A stretch of 64,000 nucleotides of DNA from Aquatica leii (taxonomy: Eukaryota > Arthropoda > Insecta > Coleoptera > Lampyridae): the NCBI GenBank assembly GCA_035610365.1, contig CM069437.1, positions 58,056,093 through 58,120,092 on the forward strand. The letters run 5' to 3'. The position numbers and the translations under genes are program-made. Below are positions 1 to 11,619 of this stretch, piece after piece. The notes below the pieces were generated by a model. The model had not been told where the DNA came from, did no database searches, and was given only the letters and a program-made list of their open reading frames with translations. Positions within the stretch are counted from its first letter, which is position 1. Every line of letters begins with the position of its first letter.

Positions 1-56
1 AATATTGAGTTTTAGTTGCCTTGCCTAAAATGTATACCAAATTCCAATTTATTATA

Positions 57-247
57 CAAGGTGTCCATCTATAAACTGACACATTTTAACTGCTTATAAC
101 TCGAAAACGATAAATGGTATCGATGTGCGGTTTTCACAGAACTTCATCATTTTTTTTGCCAAGTTTTAAAATTTACCTGAAATAGGAGAAACAAAATTGA
201 CGATTTTCAAAGGCCGATTTCGCAAAAAACTTTAATGGGACACTCTG
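57..247. repeat. small mariner-type MITE in the hAT 5' leader
   Basis: The ends are inverted repeats: CAAGGTGTCCAT on the left and, as reverse complement of the right end, CAGAGTGTCCCAT. Each is flanked by TA, giving a 191-bp non-coding element with the TA duplication used by Tc1/mariner elements. A similar GGGACAC end occurs beside the mariner relic at 44907. The family assignment is inferred from the ends only. Confidence 0.6.
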
Positions 248-365
248 TATTTTTATAATTTACATCAAAGCCTATTTACTCTTCTTTACGAAAATGTTGT
301 TAGTTTGCTTAATTTTTTTTAAATATACATGTTATACGGATTGATAATTGGTTTCAGAAACCAAA

Positions 366-2951
366 ATGTCTGATGCTAAGAAAAAACCCTCTGGAAGCCA
401 ATTTAAAAAGCGGAGATTGAACAAGCAAACACAGCTTCAAAAACACTCAGGTGCCCTGCAGAACTTTTTGAAAGAGGGTAGTCTCAACGCTCCCACTACC
501 GATCAACATTTAAACAACGCCCAGCACATGCACCTGGATACTGACTTTCCCGATATGAATCCCCCTTTGGACGCAAACGTCAGCATTGCTGAGCTAGTTA
601 ATTCACCTCAAACGAGTTTGTTGAGTAGTGATGCAGTTCCGTGCAGTTCCAAAAATAAAAAACTGCAAGTTGTGCAGGCCTCAGAAAAACATTTAGAAGA
701 GACTACAGTCCCAATTATCTCTTCTGACCCAGGATTATGGCCCGAAATCATGCGCGAAGCAGATAGAGTTTTTTTGGTTAAACGTGGTTCAGCTGCACCT
801 TTGTATAATTTTGATTTTCCTTATGATGATCAACATAGAAGATTCTCACCAAAATATTACAAGAAAGCACTTAAAAATGGAGAACAAGTTTTAAGAGAAT
901 GGATGGTATATTCCTTATTTCAAAACGTCTTGTATTGTTTTCCATGTCGACTTTTTGCTGCCCTATCTAGCACTAGCGCTCTTGGCCATCGAGGATTTAA
1001 AGACTGGAAGCATTTAGGAGACTCTTTAGCACATCATGAAAATGGTAAAACGCATATTGATTGTTTAAAATCATGGCTTGAATTAAAGCAACGGTTAAAA
1101 ATGGGTAAAACAATAGATGCAGTTTCTCAGAGGCTCATTGATTCTGAGATAAATCACTGGTCCGAAGTTCTTTTACGCATTATATCAGTCGTTAGAATGC
1201 TAGGTGAGAGATCTATAGCTTTTCGAGGAACAACAGATAAACTCTATGAACACAATAATGGAAACTTTTTGAAGTTCATTCAGTTATTGGCTGAGTTTGA
1301 TCCAAAAATGGAGGAACACGTTTGCAGGGTTCTTAATAAAGAAGAAATCAAAGCTACATATCTAGGAAAAACTATACAAAATAAAATAATTGATTTGTTG
1401 CATGACAATATAAAGCGCCACATCATTGAACAAGTTCAAAAGGCTAAGTATTATTCTGTGATTCTCGACTGTACTCCCGATGCAAGTAAAGTCGAACAGA
1501 TGACATTTATGGCAAGATATGTTTCCATAGAAGAATCAGAGTCTGAAGTTCAAGTGATAATCATTGAAAACTTTTTGGGTTTTCTACCCATTGAGAGATC
1601 AAAAGCTGCGGAATTATCGGAGGTTTTAGTAGAAGAGCTAGAAAAAAATGAGCTTAAAGTAGAGAACATGCGCGGTCAAGGGTACGACAATGGTTCCAAT
1701 ATGAGAGGAGAAAAATCGGGAGTACAAACAAGAATCAGAAATATAAACCCCAGAGCATTTTATGTTCCATGCAGCAGTCATTCGCTAAACTTGGTTGTAA
1801 ACGATATGGCAAAATCCTCGTTTGAGGCTGCAAACTTCTTCAATATTGTTCAAAAGTTATATACATTTTTTGCTTCGTCAACTTTTCGTTGGGCAATATT
1901 ACTTAAATATATTGATAGTTATACCCTAAAACCATTAAGTGATACGCGATGGGAAAGTCGAGTAGACTCATTAAAAGCTCTGCGATTTCAAATTGGACCA
2001 ATTTACGATGCTTTGTACAGTATTTATGAAGATCCAGAAATCGATAATATGATTAGAGACGAGGCTAGCGGATTATTAAATAATTTGAAGCAGTTCAAAT
2101 TTATATGCTCTATTGTGATTTGGTACAAAATTTTGAGTCGCATTAATCCCATCAGCAAACTTTTGCAAACCGTACATTTTGATATATCACAAGCTATTGA
2201 TACGCTTAACAACTGTAAACTCTTCTTTGAAAATCTGAGATCAGATGAAGCTTTTGAAAGCATCATTTTAGAAGCAACCGAGCTTGCTTCAGAGGTGGAC
2301 GTGGAAGCTAATTTCGAAGCCACCACACCACGTCATCGTATCAGAAACAAAACACGAAACGTTTTGTATGAGGGCCCGGATGAACCCGTTCAAGACCTCA
2401 AACAAAAATATAAAATAGAACTTTTCTTTCACACTGTAGATCAAGCAATAAATGCCTTGGAAACCAGATGTAATTTGCTAAATACTCACAGTAATTATTT
2501 CAGCTTTTTGTATAATATTTTTGGTTTAAAAGACATGCGCAGAAATGAGCTACTGGCTTATTGCAAAGATTTGGAAGTAGTTTTAACTGATGGAAATTCA
2601 AGCGATCTTAACGCCCTGGAACTGGCCGATGAAATAAGCATTGTTTCGTCATTATTAACAAAAAAGGAAACCCCCGTTGAAGTCCTCAAGTTTATCGCTA
2701 CACTTAAACTTGCACCAAACCTCAGTATAGCATTAAGAATCTTACTTACATTGCCAATCACTGTGGCTTCAGGGGAAAGAAGCTTTTCAAAACTAAAAAT
2801 AATAAAAAATTATCTCAGAACGATGCAGACGCAAAATCGTCTCAATGGATTGGCAATGATAGCTATAGAACACCAAATTAGTGACAAATTAGACTTGAAA
2901 TCACTGGTTCGTGAGTTTGCCGAAAGAAAAGTTAGAAAAAAGGCATTCTAA
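366..2951 (+). CDS. hAT-family transposase, ZMYM1/DUF4371 type, intact
   Basis: 861 residues from ATG at 366 (context CCAAAATG); an in-frame TTG at 348 lies across the presumed splice acceptor and is not used. Residues about 130-240 form a TTF-type zinc finger, with a CFPCRLF motif and a later H-x5-H region. The DUF4371/RNase H-fold region follows: first catalytic Asp in LDCTPDAS (D368), the hAT CxxH motif CSSH (from C469), and the catalytic Glu in GERSFS (E804) inside the C-terminal hAT dimerisation domain. The protein would bind the element ends and cut and rejoin DNA in the nucleus. No stop or frameshift is seen, so the gene may be active or domesticated. The alternative reading is a host ZMYM1-like gene, but the TIR at 3221-3234 argues for a transposon. 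Confidence 0.9.
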   Translation: MSDAKKKPSGSQFKKRRLNKQTQLQKHSGALQNFLKEGSLNAPTTDQHLNNAQHMHLDTDFPDMNPPLDANVSIAELVNSPQTSLLSSDAVPCSSKNKKLQVVQASEKHLEETTVPIISSDPGLWPEIMREADRVFLVKRGSAAPLYNFDFPYDDQHRRFSPKYYKKALKNGEQVLREWMVYSLFQNVLYCFPCRLFAALSSTSALGHRGFKDWKHLGDSLAHHENGKTHIDCLKSWLELKQRLKMGKTIDAVSQRLIDSEINHWSEVLLRIISVVRMLGERSIAFRGTTDKLYEHNNGNFLKFIQLLAEFDPKMEEHVCRVLNKEEIKATYLGKTIQNKIIDLLHDNIKRHIIEQVQKAKYYSVILDCTPDASKVEQMTFMARYVSIEESESEVQVIIIENFLGFLPIERSKAAELSEVLVEELEKNELKVENMRGQGYDNGSNMRGEKSGVQTRIRNINPRAFYVPCSSHSLNLVVNDMAKSSFEAANFFNIVQKLYTFFASSTFRWAILLKYIDSYTLKPLSDTRWESRVDSLKALRFQIGPIYDALYSIYEDPEIDNMIRDEASGLLNNLKQFKFICSIVIWYKILSRINPISKLLQTVHFDISQAIDTLNNCKLFFENLRSDEAFESIILEATELASEVDVEANFEATTPRHRIRNKTRNVLYEGPDEPVQDLKQKYKIELFFHTVDQAINALETRCNLLNTHSNYFSFLYNIFGLKDMRRNELLAYCKDLEVVLTDGNSSDLNALELADEISIVSSLLTKKETPVEVLKFIATLKLAPNLSIALRILLTLPITVASGERSFSKLKIIKNYLRTMQTQNRLNGLAMIAIEHQISDKLDLKSLVREFAERKVRKKAF

Positions 2952-3220
2952 ATACGTTGGTTAGTTAGCATTCATTTATATTATAGGATATTAGTAAGCA
3001 TTAGTTCATTTTAATTTTTGTTATTTTATTTTACCTTAGTGGTAAATTGCTTATCTGTTACATACCTGTTACCTAATGATCGAGTTTTCAATAAAATGTT
3101 TTTTTTTATTTAATTTTTTTCAACGTTTTCTTGATTTTATGTTATGGGAGCATGCGATTTACTTTAATAAACGGAGAGGGGGGCACCAAACTCAAGTTTT
3201 GCCCGGAGCGCCAACATGTC

Positions 3221-3234
3221 TAGGGCCGGCCCTG
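3221..3234 (+). repeat. 3' terminal inverted repeat of the hAT element
   Basis: TAGGGCCGGCCCTG, with a 10-bp perfect palindrome GGGCCGGCCC next to the terminal CTG. It sits 270 bases downstream of the transposase stop, a normal distance for a hAT 3' end. Confidence 0.7.
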
Positions 3235-3562
3235 GTGGTTGTTACTGTTAAGACCGATTTGGAGTTAGTCTGTCATTATTATTATTATTATGTTGTTGTA
3301 CGTTCGACATTAAAAAATATATATACTCAGCATTTAAATGAAGAAGTTTCTTTAATAAAAACGAATACATTCAAGGTCCTTCAAAAACAACGTAAAAATC
3401 AAAAGGACGCCGTTAAGCGCGTACAAATGCAACAATTCAAACATTTTGTGAATTGTTTAAGCCTTTGGACATAATATGAATGTGTAAATTAAGCACCTGT
3501 TAGAAATAATGTTATTTATTTATTTAACACAAATCAAAGCGTTCGATTCTAAAACGTAATTT
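3235..3562. other. spacer between hAT element and protease 1
   Basis: AT-rich DNA with a short ATT run near 3270-3290. TTTATT copies at 3513-3524 read AATAAA on the minus strand and are the likely polyadenylation signals of the protease gene, about 45 bases past its stop. Nothing else is recognised. Confidence 0.5.
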
Positions 3563-4685
3563 TTAATTGCTATTAACTGTGTTAATTATCCAGCTTCTAA
3601 AAAATTGCGTTCGCGAATATCCGGATGGATTACCGCTAGCACAACCAGCTTTGTGCACAAAACTGACAACACCAACGTGATTTGCTGTTCCGTTTGCATT
3701 AAGTCGAATCAAAGGTCCTCCACTGTCTCCCTAAATAAACATTATACATATAGATAACGTTATTGATGTGGTGTTTTAACAGCTTACACTACAAGTGCTA
3801 TGTTGAGGTGATCCTACGCAACATAAAGTTCCTTCTGTTATAGTAATTCCATAAACCGATTTACATTGACTGTTACTAATCGAAGTAAGTTTTACAAAGT
3901 TTAAGCTGCGGGATATTGAATTGCTTGCTGAAAATATGGATATTTACAATATTTGGTTTTTTTTTGAAGCGATACTTACCATCGGAAGTTTTTCCCCAAC
4001 CACTTACGGTCAAGCTAACACCACTTCCTAAATATGCAGTTTCCAATGGAATCGGTTTAATATAACCTTTTAAAAACAATGTCAAAAAAATTGTTTAAAA
4101 ACTATTGATTAGTACATACTTGTTATTTGAATGTTTGTGTTAAGATTAATTAATGCAACGTCGTTTAAAAGATAAAGACTATTGTATGCAGGATGAATCA
4201 CCGCTTTAGTTGTTCCTATAATTTTTGATTGCGATTGGTAGGTACCATCAGAATATAACGAACCCAAAGTGATTTCAAAATAAAATGCTCTAAATAAAAA
4301 ATGAGTATATAAGTAATAAAAATGCGTAAACTGTTTACCCATCAGCACAATGACCAGCAGTTAATACCCAACGACTATTAACTAAAGCTCCTCCACAAAA
4401 GTACGTTCCAGAAAAAGTGGCATATTTATTTGCGACTTGCCATGGAAATTGTCCTAGTGCAGCTGGTTTCCCAGAAATAATTCGAGGCGAAAATCCTATA
4501 AAGAAATAAATCAAAACACGTAAAAACGGCGATTTTATTAAATTTATACCTAGTGCTTCTCTGACAGGCACAACATTACTCTAAAAAAAATTACGCTACA
4601 ATTTAGTCAAAATTAGTATTATTCTTACGCCAGGTAAAGCTGTAACTGCAGCGACAACCAAAGAAAAAATAATAAGTACCTTCAT
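3563..4685 (-). CDS. chymotrypsin-like serine protease 1 (S1A), 7 exons, elastase-like pocket
   Basis: Exons on the minus strand: 4685-4629, 4580-4550, 4495-4339, 4289-4120, 4066-3980, 3927-3788, 3730-3563; all introns are GT-AG, phases 0,1,2,1,1,0; product 269 residues. A signal peptide (about residues 1-16) is followed by a short propeptide ending at R34; the mature enzyme starts IISG, so a trypsin-like cut should activate it. The catalytic triad is H78 (AGHC), D125 (NDVALI) and S217 (GDSGGP). The pocket positions equivalent to chymotrypsin 189/216/226 are S211, V239 and S250, closest to chymotrypsin/elastase and not trypsin. It is probably secreted and digestive (inference). A TATATA at 4721-4726, about 36 bases before the ATG, implies a very short leader. 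The exon plan matches the paralogue at 59134-60267. Confidence 0.93.
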
Positions 4686-4718
4686 TGTAACTATGATTAA
4701 GAATTAAGCTTCGACAGC

Positions 4719-4727
4719 GTTATATAT
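4719..4727 (-). promoter_or_regulatory. TATA box of protease 1
   Basis: On the minus strand the sequence reads AAATATATAACG, 35-42 bases upstream of the ATG at 4685. The paralogue has TATATAAAG at the same distance, which supports both. Confidence 0.55.
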
Positions 4728-6778
4728 TTGTCGTAGAAAGTGGTAAGATAGTTTATTTAAGATAAGAAGTTTTACCTGTATATATTTTTCCTTAAGTTAT
4801 CAAATACAAAATTGATTAAACTAATTAGAAAACGTTAATAAGACAAACAAAACAAATAATACACTAAAAATAGTAATAAAATTTGGTAATAATAATCGTG
4901 CAATATTATACAGAAAAATTTATTCTTGTAGTTAATTTTAGTTATTATTTAATTATAGTTCTAAATTGTTTGCTTCTATTTATTTAATTCCTGGTAATAC
5001 AGTTTTTATCGACTTTATTTCCGATTGCTTTTTTATTTGATTATCATTGATTTGGTAAACATTTCACATTATAAACAAACATTGCAATGATTGTTCCGCA
5101 AGCAACTGTCATATAACAGATAACGTACCGATAGACAACAATTCTTAAAAACATTTTGTGTTGCAACCTGTGAGAATGGTTTTATTAAATAAATTTAAAT
5201 AAACGATTTGGAAACACTATTTCTAATTGGCCTTTTTGTTATTTTAAAATATTTTTTGAAATAATCTAATATATTCAGACTCAAAAAACTTCAAAATAAA
5301 TATATTCAATAAATAAATTTTTATAAAAATTAATTTTGTAAGAAAAACGTTTACAATTATATTCAGTTACCTGAAGTCTTTTTCATAATCTTATAATTTA
5401 TTGTAATTGACTAATTGTACATATTTTGCAGGTTATAACCAGAATTAATACAGGTAAAGTATAAACTAAATAAATTATTGATAATTAAACGTATTTTACA
5501 ACAACTTTTTATTTAAACTCAAATTATAAAAAAATTTAAAAAAAATAAAAAAATTAGATATAAAAAACTATCATTTGAATTAGAAATTAGAAAAGAAAAA
5601 TTTTTAGTAGAGAAGAATAAAATGATTTAGATGTATTAGTTTATTAAGACAATGTATAAAAATAAGCTTAGAAAATTGATTTATTTTGTAAATTCAAAAA
5701 AGCTTTTTCATTAGGTACAAACGTGCAAGATTTTAAAATTTAAGTCTAAAACAAAAGCAAAACTGGTATTGGAAATATGGGTGTTTAAATGTTTACCCAT
5801 TTATTAAATATAAATGCTTACGTAGTCTGGTGTTAAACTTCCTACTTATTTGACCAACATATAAATAATTACAAAAAAACATATAAATTTATAAATTCCA
5901 AATTCATGTAATGTAGAAACTAGGTTTTTATTATTAACTAACAATAGCTTAAGTGGGTTATGTGTCAAAAAAGGAATAGTAATACCAAGTTTCAAAAAAC
6001 TTCTAAAGAAAATTTATAAAGAAATTTGATAAAGTTGTTAAATTAATGTTTCATACAAACTTGTTACCAATCTCTTTTCCAACGAGCCCTCTTGGTAACA
6101 ATTATATTACCACAATTAACTGATATGTCGGTGAATGAGTGTGATTAAGAATGCTGTAATACATTATTAAAAAAATGGGTCCCACTTCGTGCGTATCTGT
6201 AGAGGTCTTTGTTCGGAAACACCAAAAGTAGTGAACCCATTATCAAAAAAATATATTGAGAAACAACTATCAAGAAGAGAACATAACAAATTGGTTGTAT
6301 ATATTTTCCAATCGTTAACAGAACAAATTCAGTACTTGACACAGTTCATCAAAGACACGGTCGCATAAAGCAATTCGATTAAACGTTAACAATAATTGTA
6401 TACTACTGCTTTTGTTTTCTAAAAAGATAAGAAAAGTTATCAAATTTTAATGATGAGTAATTAATAACCAATTCAAAAATATAAAGCAAAATTGATGAAG
6501 TATTAAAAGTTACATGCAGTCAAATTAAATTGGTTTTAAACTATCAAGACGTGATTCTTTAAAATTGAAATAATAACATAAGAGTCAACTTAGAGCATTT
6601 TAACGTGATATTAGATATTAATTGCTATTTCAGTAATATTACGCTCCACGGTTACAAAAGGTGCACGCTTGCAATCGTCGCCAAAAATTTGTTAGATTCG
6701 TTCTAAATATAATTAAATGTTGGCCTTGAATACGACAAAATTTTCAAAAATGTTTTATCGGATCAAGTCAACCTAAGC
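4728..6778. other. AT-rich intergenic DNA, no gene seen
   Basis: Long A/T-rich stretch with only short open frames and no conserved motif. I see no transposon ends or RNA gene. Distal regulatory sites of protease 1 could lie here but are not recognisable. Confidence 0.5.
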
Positions 6779-8590
6779 TGTAATATACAATACCAGAATG
6801 AACGAAGGCTGTATACTGAAACGTTCCCAACGTTATTGTCGACCTCGAGAACGTTCACAAAGTTATTGTCAACTTCTAGAACGTTAACCGAAAGATGTAG
6901 AAAATTTTCGAGACAGATTACAGAAATATATAAAAACTGTTTAAAGGAAGCATAGGTGAGTTTGTCGAAGTCGGAAGTATAAATAAGTGATTAAAGCATG
7001 TGTTAAGATGTGTTAATGTAAACGAGTATTAGTTTTAGATAAATAGAAGTTATTCGCTGACATTATTTTTCGAGTGATTGTAATTGTTACAAGCTTTATG
7101 TTATGTCTTACGAACCTTGCACGGCCAACTCACACAGTCGGAGATAGGGGAGGTTCAAGGGAATTATGCTTAAGGACGCCAGATCTAATCCAAATTAACA
7201 CTTCTGCCTCGATCACGACAGACGGTCAAAACTTGTAACTAAATTTGAGATTCGTAATCCTTGCTACTCTGATGTTCGAGTAGCCAAAATTAGTAAATAG
7301 GTAACGATAGTGACAGAAGAAAGAAAATAATAAAAGAGAGATTAACAAATACTTATAACCACTTTAATGTGTTAACGTAGAAGATTAACAAGAATATATG
7401 AAATTTCTCCACTCATCCATGCTCGAACGATTTCTAGGTGTAATTAACAAATATAAAAACTTTAATTTAGTAGCGTAGCAAATTGACAGATATATATTAA
7501 ATTCATCAATCCATAAATACTAGAAAGACTAACAATTATGATTAATAAGTGTAGAAAACTTTGATTTCGCAACATATAAGATTTACAAGATTATATCTAA
7601 TTTTCAGTGCATGAATGCCCGCAGTATCGGCAACACACAATACACCTGTAAGTCAGGTCGAAACGAACCGCAATTACCTTATTGGTATATAAACAGTAAA
7701 CGTAATTACGGACATTAATCATTAACCAAAATTCTGTGAGTAGCTTTCGTGACAGCGATATAAAAATTAATCAAATAAACTCACCCAAAGTCCAGTGTTC
7801 ACTTTCGCAAAGAAAACGTTTTCTCCGCTAGCGGCCTGTAATAAATATTTAATAACAAATCGTGTCACACACTAACTCACAAATAATAAGAAGCTAGAAA
7901 ATCAGTATTAATAAATCATTAAATGTTATATAAAAACCCGTTGTATCGAATGCTGTAGGTAGTAATTTCGAACAGGTGGTTGATAACACAATAGACTTCT
8001 ATCCCCAAATCAGCATCTTCGACGCATTGTTCGACGAGACCTCGTTGTTATTTAAGTAGCAGGCCCTCACAACAGCTTATATGCTCGGTAGCGATATTTA
8101 TTAATGGTACTTATGCATCCTTATTACTGCTTAAAGCGAACCAATGCTTGCAACGTAGTGGAACCGGCTATCTCATTAATACAAAAATTACGAAGGAATC
8201 TTAATAGATTGGAGACAAAATAACTTACCCTGTGCCGAAAGAATCGTAATAAATTCGCAATCGCCTTATAAATTTGTGCTCATCACAAGTGATGTTCTTA
8301 AAAATTTAAGAATCAGTTCAAAATCCTCGGCACGACCCGTTCATGTAGTTGACAGCTTAACGATTTCGTCGTAAAATGACAGTCACGAGAAAAGATCGGC
8401 AGAGGGCGTCAATACCGGAATCTAATTTTAATTCATATACAAGGTATTCCGTAATGAAAATTTCGTACGTAACATAATGTATAAATTAGTGTATGTGTTT
8501 TTTTAAATATCGTTAGATTTAATTAGTTACGTGTAGTTATAAACGTGTAAATATTTCGTTTCAAATAAATTAGTTTTAAAATTCATTACA
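6779..8590 (+). repeat. 5' LTR of the old gypsy element, interrupted
   Basis: It begins TGTAATATACAA at 6779 and ends ATTCATTACA at 8590, the TGTAA...TTACA symmetry of an LTR. Without the 1390-bp insertion at 7085-8474 and one 4-bp duplication the LTR is about 418 bp. A fragment of the same LTR without the insertion is present at 34158-34298. Right after 8590 comes TGGTATCAGG, in the position of a primer-binding site; I do not assign the tRNA. Confidence 0.7.
7085..8474 (+). mobile_element. solo LTR (1390 bp) nested in the gypsy LTR
   Basis: The termini are TGTTACAAGC and CGTACGTAACA, giving TG...CA ends inside a TGTTAC/GTAACA inverted repeat. The flanks are TAAT at 7081-7084 and TAAT at 8475-8478, a 4-bp target duplication. 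A second copy of the same sequence lies at 30573-32002 with its own different duplication. A TATATAAA-like motif and an AATAAA occur inside. It has no internal coding region, so it is a solo LTR (or a non-coding element with LTR-like ends). Confidence 0.78.
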
Positions 8591-8738
8591 TTGGTATCAG
8601 GTGTGAGGTATCGAATTGAGTCGTGTAAATAAACAACTCTTTAGTTTGCGCTTCACGTGTATTTGTTTATAAAGTGTAAATATAGTTTTCTAATTTGTTA
8701 AAGTAATGTATTTAAAGATTTTATTCGTGTTTTAATTT

Positions 8739-9840
8739 ATGCCGGTGACGCGTTTGCAAGCAGTTACAATAGATTTAAAGTCAATTAAATTTCTCGAATC
8801 AATCAAAAATTGTCAACAGTTAATGAATAAAAATATGGAAGAAACTAATAAAAAAACACAAGAAAATTCTAGAAAATTGGCGAAAATTTTCAGAGAATTA
8901 TAGAAATGCATAATAGTATTGGATATCAAACAAAAACTATAGAAGAAGTACAAATTAGTGTAGAAAAACAGATTAAAAATGTTCAAGAAAGAAATGCAAA
9001 GCGGTATTTTAAATTTAAGAAAAGCTGTGGAAGACAAAATAGAACAAAAGTTTGAAAACAATTCAAGAACAGTAGAAGACAAACTACAGCAAAGATTAAA
9101 GGAAAGAATACAAATGCTTAAAGAAAACATAAACCAAATGATTTGCCATGGTGAAAAAAAACGCCACGAGCAAAGTTTTAATAACGAACCATCGAGAATA
9201 AACCACTCACAATTTTGAAGTTGTACCTTCAAATTTTGATGATAAAGTTCCATGGTCAACCTACTACAAACAGTTTAAAGCCGCAACTACAGCTAATGGC
9301 TAGTGCAACGCACAGAAAACAACGTCTTTAATAGTGTTCTTACGTGGAGAAACGCTTCGAATATTGCAGACAGCTCTGGACTACCCCCAAAAGCAGTACG
9401 AACTCTTAATTTCACGTTTAGAAATGAGATATAGAGATGTTTATCTTTAACAGGTGTACCAAATCCAAATAAAAAATCGAGTTTAGAAAACTGCGAAAAG
9501 TCTTCAAGAGTTTAAGGTTGACATCGGCAACTTAACACGGCTTCCGTATCTTACAGCACTTAATACCTTCTTGGAGCAGTTGGCTATTCAAACTTTTATT
9601 AACGGCCTCAGAGACAGCAAAACGCAGCATACTCTTTGGTTAACTTGACCCTAGCCGTTGGATGACGCGTAAGTGCACGCCTTAGAATTTAAAGCAGCAA
9701 AACAAGCATCGCGACGAGACGGTTATAAAATCCGCTGTGCTGCAAATGTAACTGCGCAAATAGTAGAAAACATTGAAGAGATAGCGCGGCAAATACTTCG
9801 GAGAAGAGGAGTAACAACTTCAAATTGCGATTAAATAGGC
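8739..9840 (+). pseudogene. gag relic of the old gypsy element
   Basis: The start reads MPVTRLQAV, like Gag starts in insect gypsy elements. A coiled-coil-like charged stretch follows (open frame 8979-9218), then VPSNFDDKVPWSTYYKQF and LIVFLRGETLRILQT, which match the conserved FD...PW..Y..QF and L.LRG.A...L signatures of gypsy Gag. At least five stops and several frameshifts interrupt it. Confidence 0.72.
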
Positions 9841-9965
9841 CACGTACGACGACATCGTACTAAGCCTAAGATAAAAACAAGAGGAACGCTTAAAAATTTG
9901 GAACGAGTTGATAAAACGAGACAAAAATTTATCTCATCTAGTCATGACCGGAAATTACTATTCAA

Positions 9966-10178
9966 ATGACATTGTCTATAAACCAAGTGCATATAGTTTG
10001 TCTCAATCACAAGATTAATGGAGGAAGTGTTCAGTTACTGGTTAACACAAAAACGACGACATCCATCATTTGTCTTAAGGCTTTTCTATCACTTGAGAAA
10101 AGTTCAGTCTTTAAGTGGGCGGACCACAGTTTTAGCAGTATGCATTGCTGCACAACATACGTATTCAATGCACTTTAA
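9966..10178 (+). pseudogene. retropepsin relic of the old gypsy element
   Basis: The frame contains GGSVQLLVNTKTTTSII, an aspartic protease motif in which the active-site DTG is changed to NTK. The catalytic Asp is lost, so it could not work as a protease. It lies between gag and the pre-RT segment as expected. Confidence 0.65.
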
Positions 10179-10468
10179 CGAATAACCCTTGTATTAGAAA
10201 AGAATGGAAAACAATTCAGAAGCCTGATGTTATATGCAGCTAATTTACGACAAGTTCACCGCTGTGGTTGGTTCAATTTGTTCCGACATAAGTTGACAGT
10301 CCACGTGGACTAAATCTCGACCATATCTAGTTGTGATAATTCTTGAAATTACTGAGTATGCAAAAAAATAATCATGGATGATAATAATCATTCACATGTA
10401 ATGTTACCAGAATTATTCAAAACAATTTTAATTATATATTAAGAGTGAGAAGATGATGATCTATCCTA

Positions 10469-11114
10469 CACAGAGAAAAGTGTTTTCTTGAATTAAGAAT
10501 CTGTATTTATTTGAATAAAATTTATTTGGTTCAAACATAATTTCTTTATGTCAGATAAATTATGTTTGGGTTTACGAAACTCGTAGTATTTGTAAATGCC
10601 AACGGATTTTATTGTTTTACAACGAAGTCAGTAACTTCAAGGTGGATGCGCAATAGAATACTAAGATAAGAATGTCTTCCGGGTTTCTTCTTCTTATCTT
10701 AGTATAGATCACTTTTTCTATTTCTATTTTACAATAACTTAATACATAATTATAATAAAACAACACACAACAAAAATCTAACAATATAAGGTGTTTTAAA
10801 GTTACTCAATATACATAAAAGTCGTAGCTGAGGTCGTAGGTTAGGATGGTTGTTTCAAACAGGAGCCCGTGGGCGTGAACATGAAAAAAAATCGTAAAAA
10901 TCCATTGCGCACCAAACGAATCAAAAATTACTTTTCTTTCATTTATAAAAATTATGTGTGTTACATCAAACAATTTATTTAAATCAAATAAACTATTTTG
11001 TAAAATTTTCAAAGTTCTTATTTAAACCAAAAAACATCCTCTTGACGCTATTGAAACAACATATTCATTTGAATAAAATAAATTTTATTTAATTCAACAA
11101 AACACTTGTTTGTG
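10469..11114. mobile_element. mariner-like MITE (646 bp) inside the gypsy relic
   Basis: Inverted ends of about 60 bp: the left begins CACAGAGAAAAGTGTTTT and the right, reverse-complemented, begins CACAAACAAGTGTTTT; both continue with TTGAATTAA. TA lies on each side (10467-10468 and 11115-11116). There is no transposase. It contains a short hairpin at about 10657-10707 with arms ATACTAAGATAAGAA and its complement. Confidence 0.7.
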
Positions 11115-11619
11115 TACAAGTATTAATTAGTTAATTAATTCAGTGGTACAAGTCATTTTTTAAAGATATGCCGATTGTATCAATTAAAAAAACAAGGTTT
11201 TCATAGCAACGTTACGACAAAGATACTGAACTCAAAAATACAGATGTAGCTATTCGCATATGCATATCTTTATCGGCTTTAAGAAGAAAGGAGGAGGGCG
11301 CCGACCGTACCATATTTCAGAATAAAACGTTTGCGCAAAGATGAATTTACCGTCCCACTTTCAGCATATTTTTGTTCCTCATTTTAGAACAAATTGAAAC
11401 AATTTTTTTTAATAACAATAAAATAATATTTCAAATGGATTTGTGGTTTTCAAATTTTTTTTTTCAAAAATTAATTTTTCTAACTTCTAACGAATTTATT
11501 TTTCAAAAAATTAAAAACACAAATCGATTCAGATTGTTGTTAGTAGCATCTGTTCTAAATTTCAATAAGATTGGTTGAATAGTAGCTGAAAAAAATGTTC
11601 CGAAAGTTTTGCCAGTTGA

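Larger units (their letters stand above)
1..3234 (+). mobile_element. hAT DNA transposon (ZMYM-type), 5' end outside window
   Basis: The element holds a complete transposase gene (366-2951), a polyadenylation signal AATAAA at 3090-3095 and, at 3221-3234, a terminus reading TAGGGCCGGCCCTG. This is the reverse complement of the CAGGGCCGGCCC start typical of this hAT branch. The matching 5' terminus is not in the first 350 bases, so the left end and its 8-bp target duplication lie outside the window. The candidate duplication on the right is the 8 bases after 3234 (GTGGTTGT). The region before the ATG ends in a pyrimidine-rich stretch and TTTCAG at 351-356, which looks like the 3' end of an intron in the 5' leader. 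Confidence 0.8.

Noticed and set aside
3076..3474. 132-codon open frame spanning the hAT 3' end
   Set aside because: It crosses the TIR and the polyadenylation signal and contains a poly-Tyr run from the ATT repeat; not a gene.
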